A DNA stretch of 64,000 nucleotides from Leucobacter sp. cx-42 (GTDB lineage Bacteria; Actinomycetota; Actinomycetes; Actinomycetales; Microbacteriaceae). A program made the position numbers and the translations under genes. Shown one piece after another: positions 26,916 through 35,840 of this stretch (position 1 is the first letter of the stretch; each line of letters starts with the position of its first letter). The stretch lies in contig NZ_JACVMU010000002.1 of assembly GCF_014529985.1 (NCBI RefSeq), positions 124,001-188,000 of the forward strand. Reading direction: 5' to 3'. A model generated the notes under the pieces. The model saw only the letters and a list, made by a program, of their open reading frames with translations. It was not told the origin of the DNA and did no database searches.

Positions 26916-27725
26916 ATGCTTCGCTTGAGCCGCTCAACCAAAATCATCCTCGGCGCGATCACCGCGATCGTGCTGGGCTTCATGTACATCCCAATGTTCG
27001 TGATCATCATGAACTCGTTCAACGCAGGCCGTGTTTCGGGCTGGCCCATTCCGGGCTTCTCGCTCGAGTGGTGGCACAAGGCGCTCGTCAACCCGGCTGC
27101 GCACGCCGCATTCCTCAACTCGGTCATCGTTGCCGTTATCGCAACCGCGATCGCGCTGATCCTTGGCACGCTTGCCGCGTTCGCCCTGCAGCGCTTCAAG
27201 TTCTTCGGTCAGAACACCGTGAACCTGCTCATCATCTTGCCGATCACGCTGCCCGGCATCGTCACCGGTGTCGCGCTGTCGAACACCTTCCACCAGGTGC
27301 TCAAGCCCATGGGTCTGCACGTCGGATACTGGGGCATGATCATCGCCCACGCGACCTTCTGTGTGGTCATGGTGTTCAACAACGTGATCGCCCGCCTGCG
27401 CCGCATGAACCCGAACCTCGAGGAGGCCTCGATGGACCTCGGCGCCGGCATCATGCAGACGTTCAAGCTCGTGACGTTCCCGCAGTTCCGCAGCTCGTTC
27501 ATCGCTGGTGGCCTGCTCGCCTTCGCGCTGTCGTTCGATGAGATCGTCGTCACTATCTTCACGGCGCCGCCTGGTGTGGAGACGCTGCCGCTCTGGATCC
27601 TCAACCAGATGGGCCGCCCGAACGAGGTCAACCAGGTGAACGTCATTGCGACGCTCATGATCCTGCTGTCGCTCATCCCTGTGTACTTCTCGCAGCGGGC
27701 GCAGCGCGAGGCCGACGCCGTGTAG
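26916..27725 (+). CDS. potC: Polyamine-type ABC transporter permease (PotC-like)
   Basis: The 269-residue protein has six hydrophobic segments, SFNAGRVSGWPIPGFSLEWW after the first one as in PotC, and the coupling loop LEEASMDLGAGIMQTFKLVTFPQ. GAAGGAAA precedes the ATG. It is the last gene of the operon and is followed by a terminator. Confidence 0.88.
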   Translation: MLRLSRSTKIILGAITAIVLGFMYIPMFVIIMNSFNAGRVSGWPIPGFSLEWWHKALVNPAAHAAFLNSVIVAVIATAIALILGTLAAFALQRFKFFGQNTVNLLIILPITLPGIVTGVALSNTFHQVLKPMGLHVGYWGMIIAHATFCVVMVFNNVIARLRRMNPNLEEASMDLGAGIMQTFKLVTFPQFRSSFIAGGLLAFALSFDEIVVTIFTAPPGVETLPLWILNQMGRPNEVNQVNVIATLMILLSLIPVYFSQRAQREADAV

Positions 27726-27762
27726 GTTTCAGGTTGGCTTTGGGTTGCCCATGGGTGACTTG

Positions 27763-27810
27763 AGTGGTGCGGTGCAGATTTCTTCTGTGCCGCACCACTT
27801 TCTGTGTTTT
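27763..27810 (+). terminator. Terminator of the polyamine-type transporter operon
   Basis: Arms AGTGGTGCGG (27763-27772) and its complement (27790-27799) are followed by a T-rich stretch ending TTTT. Confidence 0.75.
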
Positions 27811-27943
27811 GGGCGTTGTGGTTGGGTGATCCGCGCCCCTGGTCGTCCTCACTTTACCCCGTCTGCAAATCGAGCGTCGGTAAGACGGATTTGGCCAAAT
27901 TCGTTCAGATGTAGCGACTTTTTCATACCGATGGTAAAAGCCG

Positions 27944-27978
27944 GCGAGGCCAGCGAGGCCAGCGAGGCCGTCGAGGCC
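27944..27978. repeat. Short tandem repeat, 9-bp unit, about four copies
   Basis: The unit GCGAGGCCA begins at 27944, 27953 and 27962, with a diverged fourth copy at 27971. Confidence 0.75.
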
Positions 27979-28033
27979 CGGGCGGTCAGTGCGGCCGGCG
28001 CCCACCCAGACCACTCTCCGCAGATCGGCAATC

Positions 28034-28096
28034 GGCCGTCAATATGTTGCTTGGGGCCGGATTCTGCATATTGCAGGCCGATTACATATTTCCGGC
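28034..28096. repeat. Three degenerate direct repeats at exact 21-bp spacing
   Basis: GGCCG begins at 28034, 28055 and 28076, and each is followed by an AT-rich part containing ATAT (AATATGTTGC, GCATATTGC, ACATATTTCC). The spacing equals two helical turns, which would put bound proteins on the same face of the DNA. Confidence 0.5.
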
Positions 28097-28176
28097 AAAT
28101 GTGCCTGCCAGCGGGACGCGGGTCAACATTCCTCAGCACGCACGCACCACACCCCAGCCCACTCTCAGACAGTTAG

Positions 28177-28206
28177 TTGTCAAACAGCAACCAATTCGTA
28201 TATAGT
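28177..28206 (+). promoter_or_regulatory. Predicted sigma-70 type promoter of the MFS-MarR operon
   Basis: TTGTCA (28177-28182) and TATAGT (28201-28206) are separated by 18 bases, 39 bases before the ATG of the transporter gene. Confidence 0.6.
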
Positions 28207-28222
28207 TGACGACTATCAACTA
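28203..28222 (+). promoter_or_regulatory. MarR-type operator overlapping the -10 element
   Basis: TAGTTGA (28203-28209) and TCAACTA (28216-28222) form a perfect inverted repeat with a six-base centre, a size typical for MarR dimers. A further half-site, TAGTTGTC, overlaps the -35 at 28174-28181. A MarR gene is second in the operon, so autorepression is expected. Confidence 0.65.
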
Positions 28223-28244
28223 ATCGAGAGGATCTCATCCGCGA

Positions 28245-29861
28245 ATGAGTAGCACCCCAACCACCGGGTCGGTGAAGACACACCTCGAAGGCGTCCTCAC
28301 CGGACGCGCAAAGAACATGGCCCTCGCAGGCCTCTTCCTCGCAAACTTCGTTTCCATGCTCGCAATGAACGTCGTCGGCACCTCGATGCCGATTATCATT
28401 GCTGACATCGGCGGCACCCAGGCAGCGTTCACCTGGGTCGTCACCGCGACCATGCTCGCGAGCGCAATTTCGACCCCGATCTGGGGCAAGCTCGCCGACC
28501 TCACCAGCAAGAAGGTGCTGCTGCAGGTCGCGCTGATCGTCTTCATCATCGCTTCGGCGCTGGCCGGCTTCGCGCATGATTCCACGTGGCTCATCACGTT
28601 CCGCGTGCTCCAGGGCATCGGCGTTGGTGGCCTCGGCGCTCTCGGCCAGATCGTTCTCGCAGAGATCGTCAGCCCGCTCGAGCGCGGCAAGTACATGGGT
28701 ATCCTCGGCGCGATCATGGCGGTTGCGACCGTTGGCGGTCCGCTCCTCGGTGGTCTGCTGACGGACACCGTCGGCTGGCGCTGGAACTTCTACGTTGCAG
28801 CCCCCATCGCAATCGTTGCGATCATCATGCTGCAGAAGACGCTGCATCTTCCGGTCATTAAGCAGAAGATCAAGATCGACTACTGGGGCGCGGCCCTCAT
28901 TTCGACCGGCTTCTCGAGCCTGCTCATCTGGATCACCCTCGCGGGCTCGAACTTCGACTGGATCTCGTGGCAGTCGGCTGTCATGGTCATCGGTGGCATC
29001 GTTCTCCTGATCATCGCGGTGTTCGTCGAGCTCAAGGTCGAAGAGCCGCTCATTCCGCTTGAGCTGTTCAAGAACCGCACCTTCACGATGGCGTCGATCG
29101 CTTCGATCGCTGTTGGCCTGGCGATGATGGGCACCGCAGTGTTCCTCGGCCAGTACATGCAGCTTGCCCGCGGCCGCACGGTCATCGAGTCGAGCCTGCT
29201 CACTCTTCCGATGATGGCTGGCGTGCTCATCTCGTCGACCATCGTCGGTCAGCTCATCACCAAGACCGGTAAGTGGAAGGGCTACGTCGTCACCGGTGGG
29301 TTCTTGCTGCTCGCGGGCCTCCTCCTCATGGGCCAGCTGCGTTACGACACGAACTACTGGTACGTCGGCATCTCGATGGCGATCCTCGGCGCTGGTGTCG
29401 GCATGACCATGCAGAACCTCGTCCTGGTCGTGCAGAACACTGTTGATCCGCATCAGCTCGGTGCATCGAGCTCGGCAGTCACGTTCTTCCGAACCATCGG
29501 TGGCACCGCTGGTATCTCGGTTATGGGTGCAATCCTGGCGCAGAAGGTCACGACCTTCATCGGCGAGGGCATCGCTCACCTGTCCCCCGCAGATATGAAG
29601 GGCGCAGAGGCGCTCGCTGGCGGCCAGCTGCCGAAGATCGCTGAGCTTACCGCCCCGATCCGCGAGGTTGTTGAATCGGCGTACGGTCACGCAATTGGTA
29701 ATATCTTCCTGTACGCAAGCCCGGTTGCAATCGTTGCAATCGTCGCGATCTTGTTCCTCCCGAACCTGCCGCTCAAGACGAAGAGCAATGCAGAGCGGAT
29801 CGCAGAGCTTCGAGCAGCTGAGGCTGCTTCGGCAACTGAAGAGCAGAAGGACCAGGCATGA
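28245..29861 (+). CDS. MFS multidrug exporter, DHA2 (14-TMS, EmrB/QacA) type
   Basis: The 538-residue protein has about 14 hydrophobic segments. The motif A region reads PIWGKLADLTSKK, and GIGVGGLGALGQIVLAEIVSP with GGPLLGGLLTDTVGWRW (antiporter motif C region) are typical of proton-driven DHA2 exporters. It probably expels toxic organic compounds or an antibiotic. The ATG follows GAGAGGAT. Its stop overlaps the MarR start (ATGA), so both are made from one message under the operator described at 28203. Confidence 0.93.
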   Translation: MSSTPTTGSVKTHLEGVLTGRAKNMALAGLFLANFVSMLAMNVVGTSMPIIIADIGGTQAAFTWVVTATMLASAISTPIWGKLADLTSKKVLLQVALIVFIIASALAGFAHDSTWLITFRVLQGIGVGGLGALGQIVLAEIVSPLERGKYMGILGAIMAVATVGGPLLGGLLTDTVGWRWNFYVAAPIAIVAIIMLQKTLHLPVIKQKIKIDYWGAALISTGFSSLLIWITLAGSNFDWISWQSAVMVIGGIVLLIIAVFVELKVEEPLIPLELFKNRTFTMASIASIAVGLAMMGTAVFLGQYMQLARGRTVIESSLLTLPMMAGVLISSTIVGQLITKTGKWKGYVVTGGFLLLAGLLLMGQLRYDTNYWYVGISMAILGAGVGMTMQNLVLVVQNTVDPHQLGASSSAVTFFRTIGGTAGISVMGAILAQKVTTFIGEGIAHLSPADMKGAEALAGGQLPKIAELTAPIREVVESAYGHAIGNIFLYASPVAIVAIVAILFLPNLPLKTKSNAERIAELRAAEAASATEEQKDQA

Positions 29862-30352
29862 CTCCCGACGGTGACGAGAGAACAGCACTCGTCACCGGTC
29901 TCCTCTCGGAGCTGGGCCAGACGGTCGCCCTGACGCGGCGTCGGTGGGCACACGTCTCTGAGGACATGTGCCCTGGCTTGAGTGGCCTTGGTCTCATCAC
30001 GCTACAGATCATTCTGCGTTCTGGCCCCATCAGTGCGAAAGAAATTTCGACCCGAATGGGGATCGACAAGGCCGCCGTCAGCCGCCAGGTAGCGTTTTTG
30101 CGTAAGCAAGAACTCATTACGGAGTCTGAGTCGCCGCACGATCGTCGCGTCATGCTCCTCACGCGCACCGAGCAGGCTGAGGCACTCATTGAGGAATTTC
30201 GCGCTATTCAGGCGGCGAACTACATCGACCGTCTCACCGATTGGACACCAGAGGAGCTGACAACGCTTCGGACGCTCCTGCACAAGTTCAATGAGGCGAA
30301 CGAGTACGAGTGCAGCCGCGGGCCAGCATCGGATGCTTCAGATAAGCAATAG
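29858..30352 (+). CDS. MarR-family transcriptional regulator
   Basis: The 164-residue protein has the MarR winged helix in residues about 50-120: GPISAKEISTRMGIDKAAVSRQVAFLRKQELI with the wing SPHDRRVMLLT. It is coupled to the exporter gene by an ATGA overlap and probably represses the pair, releasing the DNA when it binds an exported compound. A terminator follows directly. Confidence 0.92.
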   Translation: MTPDGDERTALVTGLLSELGQTVALTRRRWAHVSEDMCPGLSGLGLITLQIILRSGPISAKEISTRMGIDKAAVSRQVAFLRKQELITESESPHDRRVMLLTRTEQAEALIEEFRAIQAANYIDRLTDWTPEELTTLRTLLHKFNEANEYECSRGPASDASDKQ

Positions 30353-30365
30353 CTCCGCACCACGC

Positions 30366-30405
30366 AAAAGCGCCAGTATTCACAATGATGAGTACTGGCG
30401 CTTTT
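30366..30405. terminator. Bidirectional terminator after the MarR gene
   Basis: Arms AAAAGCGCCAGTA (30366-30378) and its complement (30393-30405) have A and T runs on both sides, so it works for both convergent transcripts. Confidence 0.85.
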
Positions 30406-30424
30406 GCGCTGTCTGGAAGGCCGA

Positions 30425-30460
30425 GCTGATCCGCGCCTGAGTGTGCAGGGGCGGATCAGC
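30425..30460 (-). terminator. Hairpin downstream of the choloylglycine hydrolase-family gene
   Basis: Arms GCTGATCCGC (30425-30434) and its complement (30451-30460) lie 10 bases after the stop of the minus-strand gene. There is no T run; the hairpin contains the common GATCCGCGC word. Confidence 0.5.
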
Positions 30461-30470
30461 GCGCTCGTCC

Positions 30471-31547
30471 TTAGGAAGCCTTCATGAGCCCCTGAAGCTC
30501 CTTGATAACTGCTGCAAACTCGTCCTGCTTCTGCGATGCGACCTGGAGGAAGCGCAGACCCAGCTTGAGGCCCTTGTCGGTCAGCGGGCTGACCTCCTTG
30601 AAGAGACCGCTCACGTCGCCTGCGATGCCACCCTCAAGCGCCATCTTGCCGACGAGGTCGAGCTTCATTTCGGGGAGACCCTCCGAGAAGTCGAGCGACT
30701 TGAAGTCGACCCAAACAATGTTCGGACGGGTGGTCGATTCGAACGCGTAACGCTTGTTCGTCAGGTCGAGCACAGTCTGCCAGATGGTCTGCGACGCGTC
30801 GGGCTTGCCGGGATCCGGGATGCGGAAGGGCTGCGCCACGTTACGCATGATGCTGAACATCGCTGCCATCGACTCCAGCTGAGTCTTCGGCTGCTTCTGA
30901 CGCTCGACGTAGTACGACGCACGTGCGAAACGGTCAGTTGCGAGCGTGGTGCCGCCGATCGGCTTGTCACCGCCGAGACCCTCGTACTGCTTCACAAGCT
31001 CGAGCTGCTGATCGTAGGTCGGCGAGTTCGTCATGACCTTGTACTCGCGGCTGTGATACACCTTGGGCTTGCCATCGGTGTACTCAATGATTGCCGAGTC
31101 ACCGGTTGCGTCGTTGAGCGCGAGGTGCAGGCTCGGCGGAGTACGGCGTACCGGGTCCATGAGCTCAGCGATCTGTACCTGCGACTCTTCGGTCCACGCA
31201 ACTGCTTCAGCCACGGTCTTGAAATTGTCGAGGTAGTACTGCAGCCACACTGCCTGGCTGAGCTGCAGGTCGCCCTCAGCGGGGGTGCCGTAGTCCGACT
31301 CTGCAAGCCACAGGATGTGGCCCGCGAGACCTTCTTCGTTCATGCCATCGCACGCGACCATGTCGAACGCGGTGGCGATGATGCTGCCGTACTTGGCGGT
31401 CCACGTAATCTTGCCGTTCACGCCGTCGTTGCGCTCGATGCCCCGAGGCAGCTTCCACAGGTTCGTCAGGAGATCAATGTTGAAATCCATATTTCGGCCG
31501 ACTACAACTGCGCCGTTCGCGTCGGGCCAAACTACTCGTGTGCACAT
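30471..31547 (-). CDS. Choloylglycine hydrolase / penicillin V acylase family Ntn-hydrolase
   Basis: The 358-residue protein starts Met-Cys-Thr-Arg; after removal of Met, Cys2 becomes the N-terminal nucleophile of this family, which fixes the start at 31547. Other family residues visible are Arg18 and Asp21 (GRNMDF) and an Asn in NSPTYDQQL near residue 175. There is no signal peptide, so the enzyme is cytoplasmic. Members hydrolyse linear amide bonds: bile salts, penicillin V or acyl-homoserine lactones. The substrate cannot be read from sequence; a soil or host origin would point different ways. It stands alone between terminators and hemL. AAAGG lies 13 bases before the ATG. Confidence 0.88.
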   Translation of the reverse strand: MCTRVVWPDANGAVVVGRNMDFNIDLLTNLWKLPRGIERNDGVNGKITWTAKYGSIIATAFDMVACDGMNEEGLAGHILWLAESDYGTPAEGDLQLSQAVWLQYYLDNFKTVAEAVAWTEESQVQIAELMDPVRRTPPSLHLALNDATGDSAIIEYTDGKPKVYHSREYKVMTNSPTYDQQLELVKQYEGLGGDKPIGGTTLATDRFARASYYVERQKQPKTQLESMAAMFSIMRNVAQPFRIPDPGKPDASQTIWQTVLDLTNKRYAFESTTRPNIVWVDFKSLDFSEGLPEMKLDLVGKMALEGGIAGDVSGLFKEVSPLTDKGLKLGLRFLQVASQKQDEFAAVIKELQGLMKAS

Positions 31548-31637
31548 TAGCTTTGTGGTGCCTTTCTCCTGGCTGTTAACTGCATCGTAGCGGGATTCTC
31601 ATTGGCTGGGCTTAGAACGTCGCAGAGATTCAAGAAA

Positions 31638-32984
31638 TTACGCTGCGGCTGCAGCGGCACGTGCCGCTGCAGGCAGCACAGCGGCAATTCGTTCGAGCGC
31701 GACGGCGTCATGAGCGGCACTTACGAACCAGGTTTCGAACGGACTCGGCGGCAGGTGCACACCGCCATCGAGCATCGCGTGGAAGAAGGCGCGGTACTGA
31801 GCGGTATCTTGCTGCAACACCTCGTCGTAGGTGTGCGGTGCCGCGGGGAAATCACCAAACAGCACGCTCAGCAGCGTGCCGGCTCGCTGCACGCGATGCG
31901 GGACGCCAGCTGCGGCGAGCGCGGTCGAGGTTTCGTCTGCGAGGGCGTCTGCGAACCACTCGATCTGGGAGTACGCGCTCGAGTCTGCTGCACGCATCGT
32001 GGCGAGGCCCGCAGCTACGGCGACCGGGTTTCCTGACAGGGTCCCACCCTGGTAGACGTGACCGAGAGGCGCGAGAAGGTCCATGAGTTCGGCACGACCG
32101 CCGAGTGCGGCGAGCGGGAGGCCGCCGCCGATGACCTTGCCGAAGGTGAAGAGGTCTGGGCGCTGCCCTGGCGCAATGTCTGGCCGCTCAATGCCCCAGT
32201 AGCCGGATGCGCTCGCACGGAACCCGGTGAGCACCTCATCGGTAATGACGAGCGCGCCGTTCGTATGGGCGATGCGCAAAAGGCCAGCGGTGAACCCGGG
32301 TGCTGGTGGCACGATGCCCATGTTGGCGGCAGCCGATTCGGTGATGATCGCAGCGATCTCCCCCGGATGCGCGGCGAACGCGGTCTCGAGTGCGGCGAGG
32401 TCGTTGTACGGGAGCACCAGCGTCTGGGCGGCAATCTCAGCGGTCACGCCCGCTGAGCCTGGCAGTCCGAAGGTGGCGAGGCCCGAGCCTGCCGCGGCGA
32501 GTAGACCGTCGGAGTGACCGTGGTAGTGGCCAGCAAACTTGATGATGAGCGGTCGACCGGTCGCCGCGCGTGCGATACGGATGGCCGTCATTGTCGCCTC
32601 GGTGCCCGTGGAGACAAGGCGAACCCGCTCCACGTCTGGCATCCGCTGCATGATCTCTTCGGCGAGCTCTGCCTCGGCCGGCACCGAGGTACCGAAGCCG
32701 AGTCCCTGCGCTGCACTCCGCTGCACCGCATCGATGACCTCAGGGAGTGCGTGGCCGAGCAGCGCTGGACCCCACGCACCGATGAGGTCGACGTATTCCG
32801 TCCCCTCCGCGTCAGTCACTCGCCAGCCTTGGCCGCTCACCATGAATCGTGGCGTGCCACCGACGGAGCCGAAGCCACGCACGGGCGAGTTCACCCCACC
32901 TGGAATCGCGCGAGCAGCGCGCGCGGCGAGGTCAGCGTTGCTCACAGGGTTGCTCTCGTGGTGGGTCTGATCCGCGCCGTTCAT
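31638..32984 (-). CDS. hemL: Glutamate-1-semialdehyde 2,1-aminomutase
   Basis: The 448-residue PLP enzyme has the conserved [14 protein letters not shown]-terminal region, AGHYHGHSD and the PLP Lys in [14 protein letters not shown]. It converts glutamate-1-semialdehyde to 5-aminolevulinate, following HemA. Its ATG at 32984 overlaps the hemB stop (ATGA), so it is the last member of the coupled chain hemE-Y-C-D-B-L. An in-frame ATG nine bases upstream is possible but less well placed. Confidence 0.95.
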   Translation of the reverse strand: MNGADQTHHESNPVSNADLAARAARAIPGGVNSPVRGFGSVGGTPRFMVSGQGWRVTDAEGTEYVDLIGAWGPALLGHALPEVIDAVQRSAAQGLGFGTSVPAEAELAEEIMQRMPDVERVRLVSTGTEATMTAIRIARAATGRPLIIKFAGHYHGHSDGLLAAAGSGLATFGLPGSAGVTAEIAAQTLVLPYNDLAALETAFAAHPGEIAAIITESAAANMGIVPPAPGFTAGLLRIAHTNGALVITDEVLTGFRASASGYWGIERPDIAPGQRPDLFTFGKVIGGGLPLAALGGRAELMDLLAPLGHVYQGGTLSGNPVAVAAGLATMRAADSSAYSQIEWFADALADETSTALAAAGVPHRVQRAGTLLSVLFGDFPAAPHTYDEVLQQDTAQYRAFFHAMLDGGVHLPPSPFETWFVSAAHDAVALERIAAVLPAAARAAAAAA

Positions 32985-33967
32985 CGCAGCCACCCCGCAG
33001 CCTCGGTAGCGAAGTAGGTGAGGATGGCATCAGCTCCCGCACGACGGATGCCAACCAGAGACTCGGTGATCGCGGCTCGGCGGTCGATCCAGCCGTTGGC
33101 TGCAGCAGCCTCGATCATCGCGGCTTCGCCTGACACCTGGTACGCCCACACGGGCACCTGGCTCACGGCAGAAACGTCGGCGAGCACGTCGAGATAGCTC
33201 ATCGCCGGCTTCACCATCACGATGTCAGCGCCCTCTGCCGCGTCAAGGGTAGCTTCGCGTAGCCCTTCACGCCGGTTCGCGGGATCCATCTGGTAGGTAC
33301 GACGGTCACCGGTGAGCTGCGAATCAACGGCCTCACGGAACGGGCCGTAGAACGCAGATGCGTACTTCGCCGAGTAGGCCAGGATCGCAGTGTTAATGAA
33401 CCCCTCGCGATCGAGCTCGGCTCGCACCGCGGCAACCTGGCCGTCCATCATGCCGGAGAGGCCAAGCAGCTGCGATCCAGCTTCAGCTTGCCGAAGTGCC
33501 ATGTCGCAATACCGCGCAAGCGTCGCATCGTTGTCGACGTTCTGACCCCCTGGGGAAAGTACTCCGCAGTGCCCGTGGTCAGTGAACTCGTCGAGGCAGA
33601 GGTCGGTCTGCACTACGAGCGCATCACCCACCTCGGCAGCGACCGCCCGTGTCGCCTCGTTGAGCACACCGGCAGGATCGGTCGCAGCACTTCCGATGGC
33701 ATCGCGATGCTCGGGGATGCCGAAGATCATCACTCCCCCGACACCGGCAGCGGCGGCTTCCGAGACCGCTGCACGCAGCGAGTCCATCGTGTGTTGCACG
33801 ACCCCGGGCATTGATGAGATCGGTCGCGGCTCGGTAATCCCCTCGCGCACGAATACCGGCAGCACCAGGTCTCGCGGATCCACCCGCGTCTCAGCAGCAA
33901 GCTGCCGCATGGCAGGGTTCGCCCGCAGGCGCCGTGGGCGCTGAGTGGGGACGGTGAAGTGTGTCAT
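32981..33967 (-). CDS. hemB: 5-aminolevulinate dehydratase (porphobilinogen synthase)
   Basis: The 328-residue enzyme has both Schiff-base lysines ([14 protein letters not shown] and [12 protein letters not shown]). The metal-site stretch reads [16 protein letters not shown], with two Cys and an Asp where fully zinc-type enzymes have a third Cys, as in actinobacterial HemB. It condenses two 5-aminolevulinates to porphobilinogen. The ATG overlaps the hemD stop. Confidence 0.96.
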   Translation of the reverse strand: MTHFTVPTQRPRRLRANPAMRQLAAETRVDPRDLVLPVFVREGITEPRPISSMPGVVQHTMDSLRAAVSEAAAAGVGGVMIFGIPEHRDAIGSAATDPAGVLNEATRAVAAEVGDALVVQTDLCLDEFTDHGHCGVLSPGGQNVDNDATLARYCDMALRQAEAGSQLLGLSGMMDGQVAAVRAELDREGFINTAILAYSAKYASAFYGPFREAVDSQLTGDRRTYQMDPANRREGLREATLDAAEGADIVMVKPAMSYLDVLADVSAVSQVPVWAYQVSGEAAMIEAAAANGWIDRRAAITESLVGIRRAGADAILTYFATEAAGWLR

Positions 33968-34782
33968 TCGGGTGCTCCTTGCGATGGGTGTGAAGAGTGA
34001 GTCAAGTAGGTGGCGGCGAGCGCGTCAACGGCGCCTCGCGCGCTGTGGATAGTGGCGATGATGGGCTCGGATCGCCCCAGCCGTGAGATCTCAGACGCGG
34101 TCGGCGGCCCGATGGCTACGAGGGGCACATGCGCGAAGAGTTCAGGGAATCGGGAGTGGAGTGCGCGCGCGCAGGATCCACTGAGCACCAACGCAGCGTC
34201 AACCGCGGTGTCGATCTCTGCGTCTCGTACTGGGTCTGCGGGGATCGCCACTGTCGTATAGGCGGTCACGCGGTCTGGCCGGTGGCCTGCTGTGAGCAAC
34301 GTTTGTTCGAGCGTGGGTGCCGCGATGTGTGAGAGCGGCAGCAGCACGCGGGCACCCATCTGAGGATCGAGCGCACGCACGAGCGCTTCACCGAGCGCTT
34401 CCCCCGTGTATTCGGCGGGCATGACCGCGACCGTGAACCCCGCGGCAGTCAGCACCTCGGCGGTGGCTGGGCCGACGGCCGCGATCCGCCCACCGCGCGC
34501 AGGCATCGCCCCGGCAGCAACAAACGCCTCGGCTCCCCGCGCGCTCGTGACGGCGCACCAGGCGTAGGCGCCGGCGTTCCACCGAGCAACCGCGGCAGCG
34601 AACGAATCGGCCAAATCTTTTTCGAGTGGCCCGGTTGTGAGCAACGGTATAAGCACGGGATCGCCCCCGAGTGACCGCACGTGTGCGGCGATCGCGGCCC
34701 CGTCCTGCGGTCCGCGCGGCACGAGCACGCGAACACCAGCGAGCGGCAGCGCCCCAACCTCGGACGACACCGGCACACTCAC
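33964..34782 (-). CDS. hemD: Uroporphyrinogen-III synthase
   Basis: The 272-residue protein has the diffuse two-lobe HemD pattern: [34 protein letters not shown] and, near the end, [16 protein letters not shown]. It closes and inverts ring D of hydroxymethylbilane to make uroporphyrinogen III. The GTG at 34782 overlaps the hemC stop (GTGA); the frame stays open for 60 codons upstream inside hemC but shows no HemD similarity there. Order in the operon supports the call. Confidence 0.9.
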   Translation of the reverse strand: MSVPVSSEVGALPLAGVRVLVPRGPQDGAAIAAHVRSLGGDPVLIPLLTTGPLEKDLADSFAAAVARWNAGAYAWCAVTSARGAEAFVAAGAMPARGGRIAAVGPATAEVLTAAGFTVAVMPAEYTGEALGEALVRALDPQMGARVLLPLSHIAAPTLEQTLLTAGHRPDRVTAYTTVAIPADPVRDAEIDTAVDAALVLSGSCARALHSRFPELFAHVPLVAIGPPTASEISRLGRSEPIIATIHSARGAVDALAATYLTHSSHPSQGAPE

Positions 34783-35840
34783 GCGACCACCTGCAGCGCA
34801 GGATCGTACGGTCCGGTCACGCCGAGCGTCCCTGCGGGTGCAACGTCGAGCGCACCGCGCGCAATGAGGTCCCTCGCGACTCGGGCACCGAGCTCGGCGG
34901 GCACCGCATCTGCCAGGCTGCGATGGTAGACGGCGGATCGATCCGCGCCCCATCCCTGCCACTCGTCACTCGCGGTGACCGTGACATGGCCGCTGCCGTC
35001 CTCCGCATACACGGCTGCCGTCAGCTCGATGCGGCCGTCCACGATGCGCGCGGATGCACCGACGGGCGCAGCGCATCCGGCCTCGAGGGTGCCGAGCAGC
35101 GCGCGCTCGGCGAGTGATTCAGCCCGGGTGGCCGGGTCATTGAGCGCGGTAAGGGCTGTGAGCAACACTGGGTCGGACGCATCACTCGTGCGCACCTCAA
35201 TCGCGAGCGCACCCTGGCCGGGAGCCGCGGGGGCAACCGTCAGCGGGAACCGCTCCGAGATCGCATCGGCGCGGCCAAGTCGATCGAGTCCGGCGCAGGC
35301 GAGGATGACGGCGTCAAGATCCGCGGTGATGCGTGCAAGTCGAGTATCGACGTTGCCGCGCAGGTCAGTAACCCGCAGATCCGGACGGCGCGCGAGCAGC
35401 TGTGCCGTGCGGCGCGGAGAACCGGTGCCGATCAGCGCGCCTGTGGGCAACGTTGCGAAGGTGAGACCGTCCCGCGCGCAGAGCGCATCACGCGGATCAG
35501 CGCGCTCAGGTACCGCCCCGAGGGTGACCCCCTCGCAGGGTCCGGTCGGCAGGTCCTTGAGTGAGTGCACCGCGACGTCGCACTCTCCCGCGAGCAGCGC
35601 ATCGCGCAGGGCGCTCACGAATACCCCGGTGCCACCGAGCTGCGCGAGCGGTGCCCGAGAGACGTCACCGTGGGTGCGAATGATCACGAGCACGACTTCG
35701 CAGCCGGTCGCTCGCGCGATCGCCTCGGCCACGGTCGTGGTCTGTGTGACCGCGAGTGCACTGCCGCGGGTGCCGATCCTGATGCGGTTCGGAGCTGCGG
35801 CGACTGGGCCATCAGCACGGGTGACGGGAATGAAATTCAC
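34779..35840 (-). CDS. hemC: Hydroxymethylbilane synthase (porphobilinogen deaminase)
   Basis: The 353-residue enzyme starts with IRIGTRGSALAVTQT, has VHSLKDLPT, GTGSPRRTAQLLARRPDL and the dipyrromethane-binding Cys in LEAGCAAPVG. It polymerises four porphobilinogens. The GTG at 35840 overlaps the hemY stop (GTGA); the longer frame upstream lies inside hemY and is a shadow. Confidence 0.95.
   Translation of the reverse strand: MNFIPVTRADGPVAAAPNRIRIGTRGSALAVTQTTTVAEAIARATGCEVVLVIIRTHGDVSRAPLAQLGGTGVFVSALRDALLAGECDVAVHSLKDLPTGPCEGVTLGAVPERADPRDALCARDGLTFATLPTGALIGTGSPRRTAQLLARRPDLRVTDLRGNVDTRLARITADLDAVILACAGLDRLGRADAISERFPLTVAPAAPGQGALAIEVRTSDASDPVLLTALTALNDPATRAESLAERALLGTLEAGCAAPVGASARIVDGRIELTAAVYAEDGSGHVTVTASDEWQGWGADRSAVYHRSLADAVPAELGARVARDLIARGALDVAPAGTLGVTGPYDPALQVVA

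Larger units (their letters stand above)
27811..28170. other. Non-coding gap with short repeats, no convincing gene
   Basis: The short open frames here have no ribosome sites and poor codon structure. The region holds a GATCCGCGC site (27829), a 12-bp palindrome ATTTGGCCAAAT (27889-27900), a 9-bp tandem repeat (27944-27978) and three 21-bp-phased repeats (28034-28093). It lies upstream of the MFS/MarR promoter and could be regulatory or encode a small RNA. Confidence 0.5.

Noticed and set aside
27673-28252. Three short open frames (113, 96 and 87 codons) in the gap before the MFS gene
   Set aside because: They have no ribosome sites, overlap each other on both strands, and their apparent peptide repeats only reflect the DNA repeats.
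30441-31550. A 369-codon open frame opposite the choloylglycine hydrolase-family gene
   Set aside because: It is an antisense shadow; the minus-strand frame carries all the catalytic residues.
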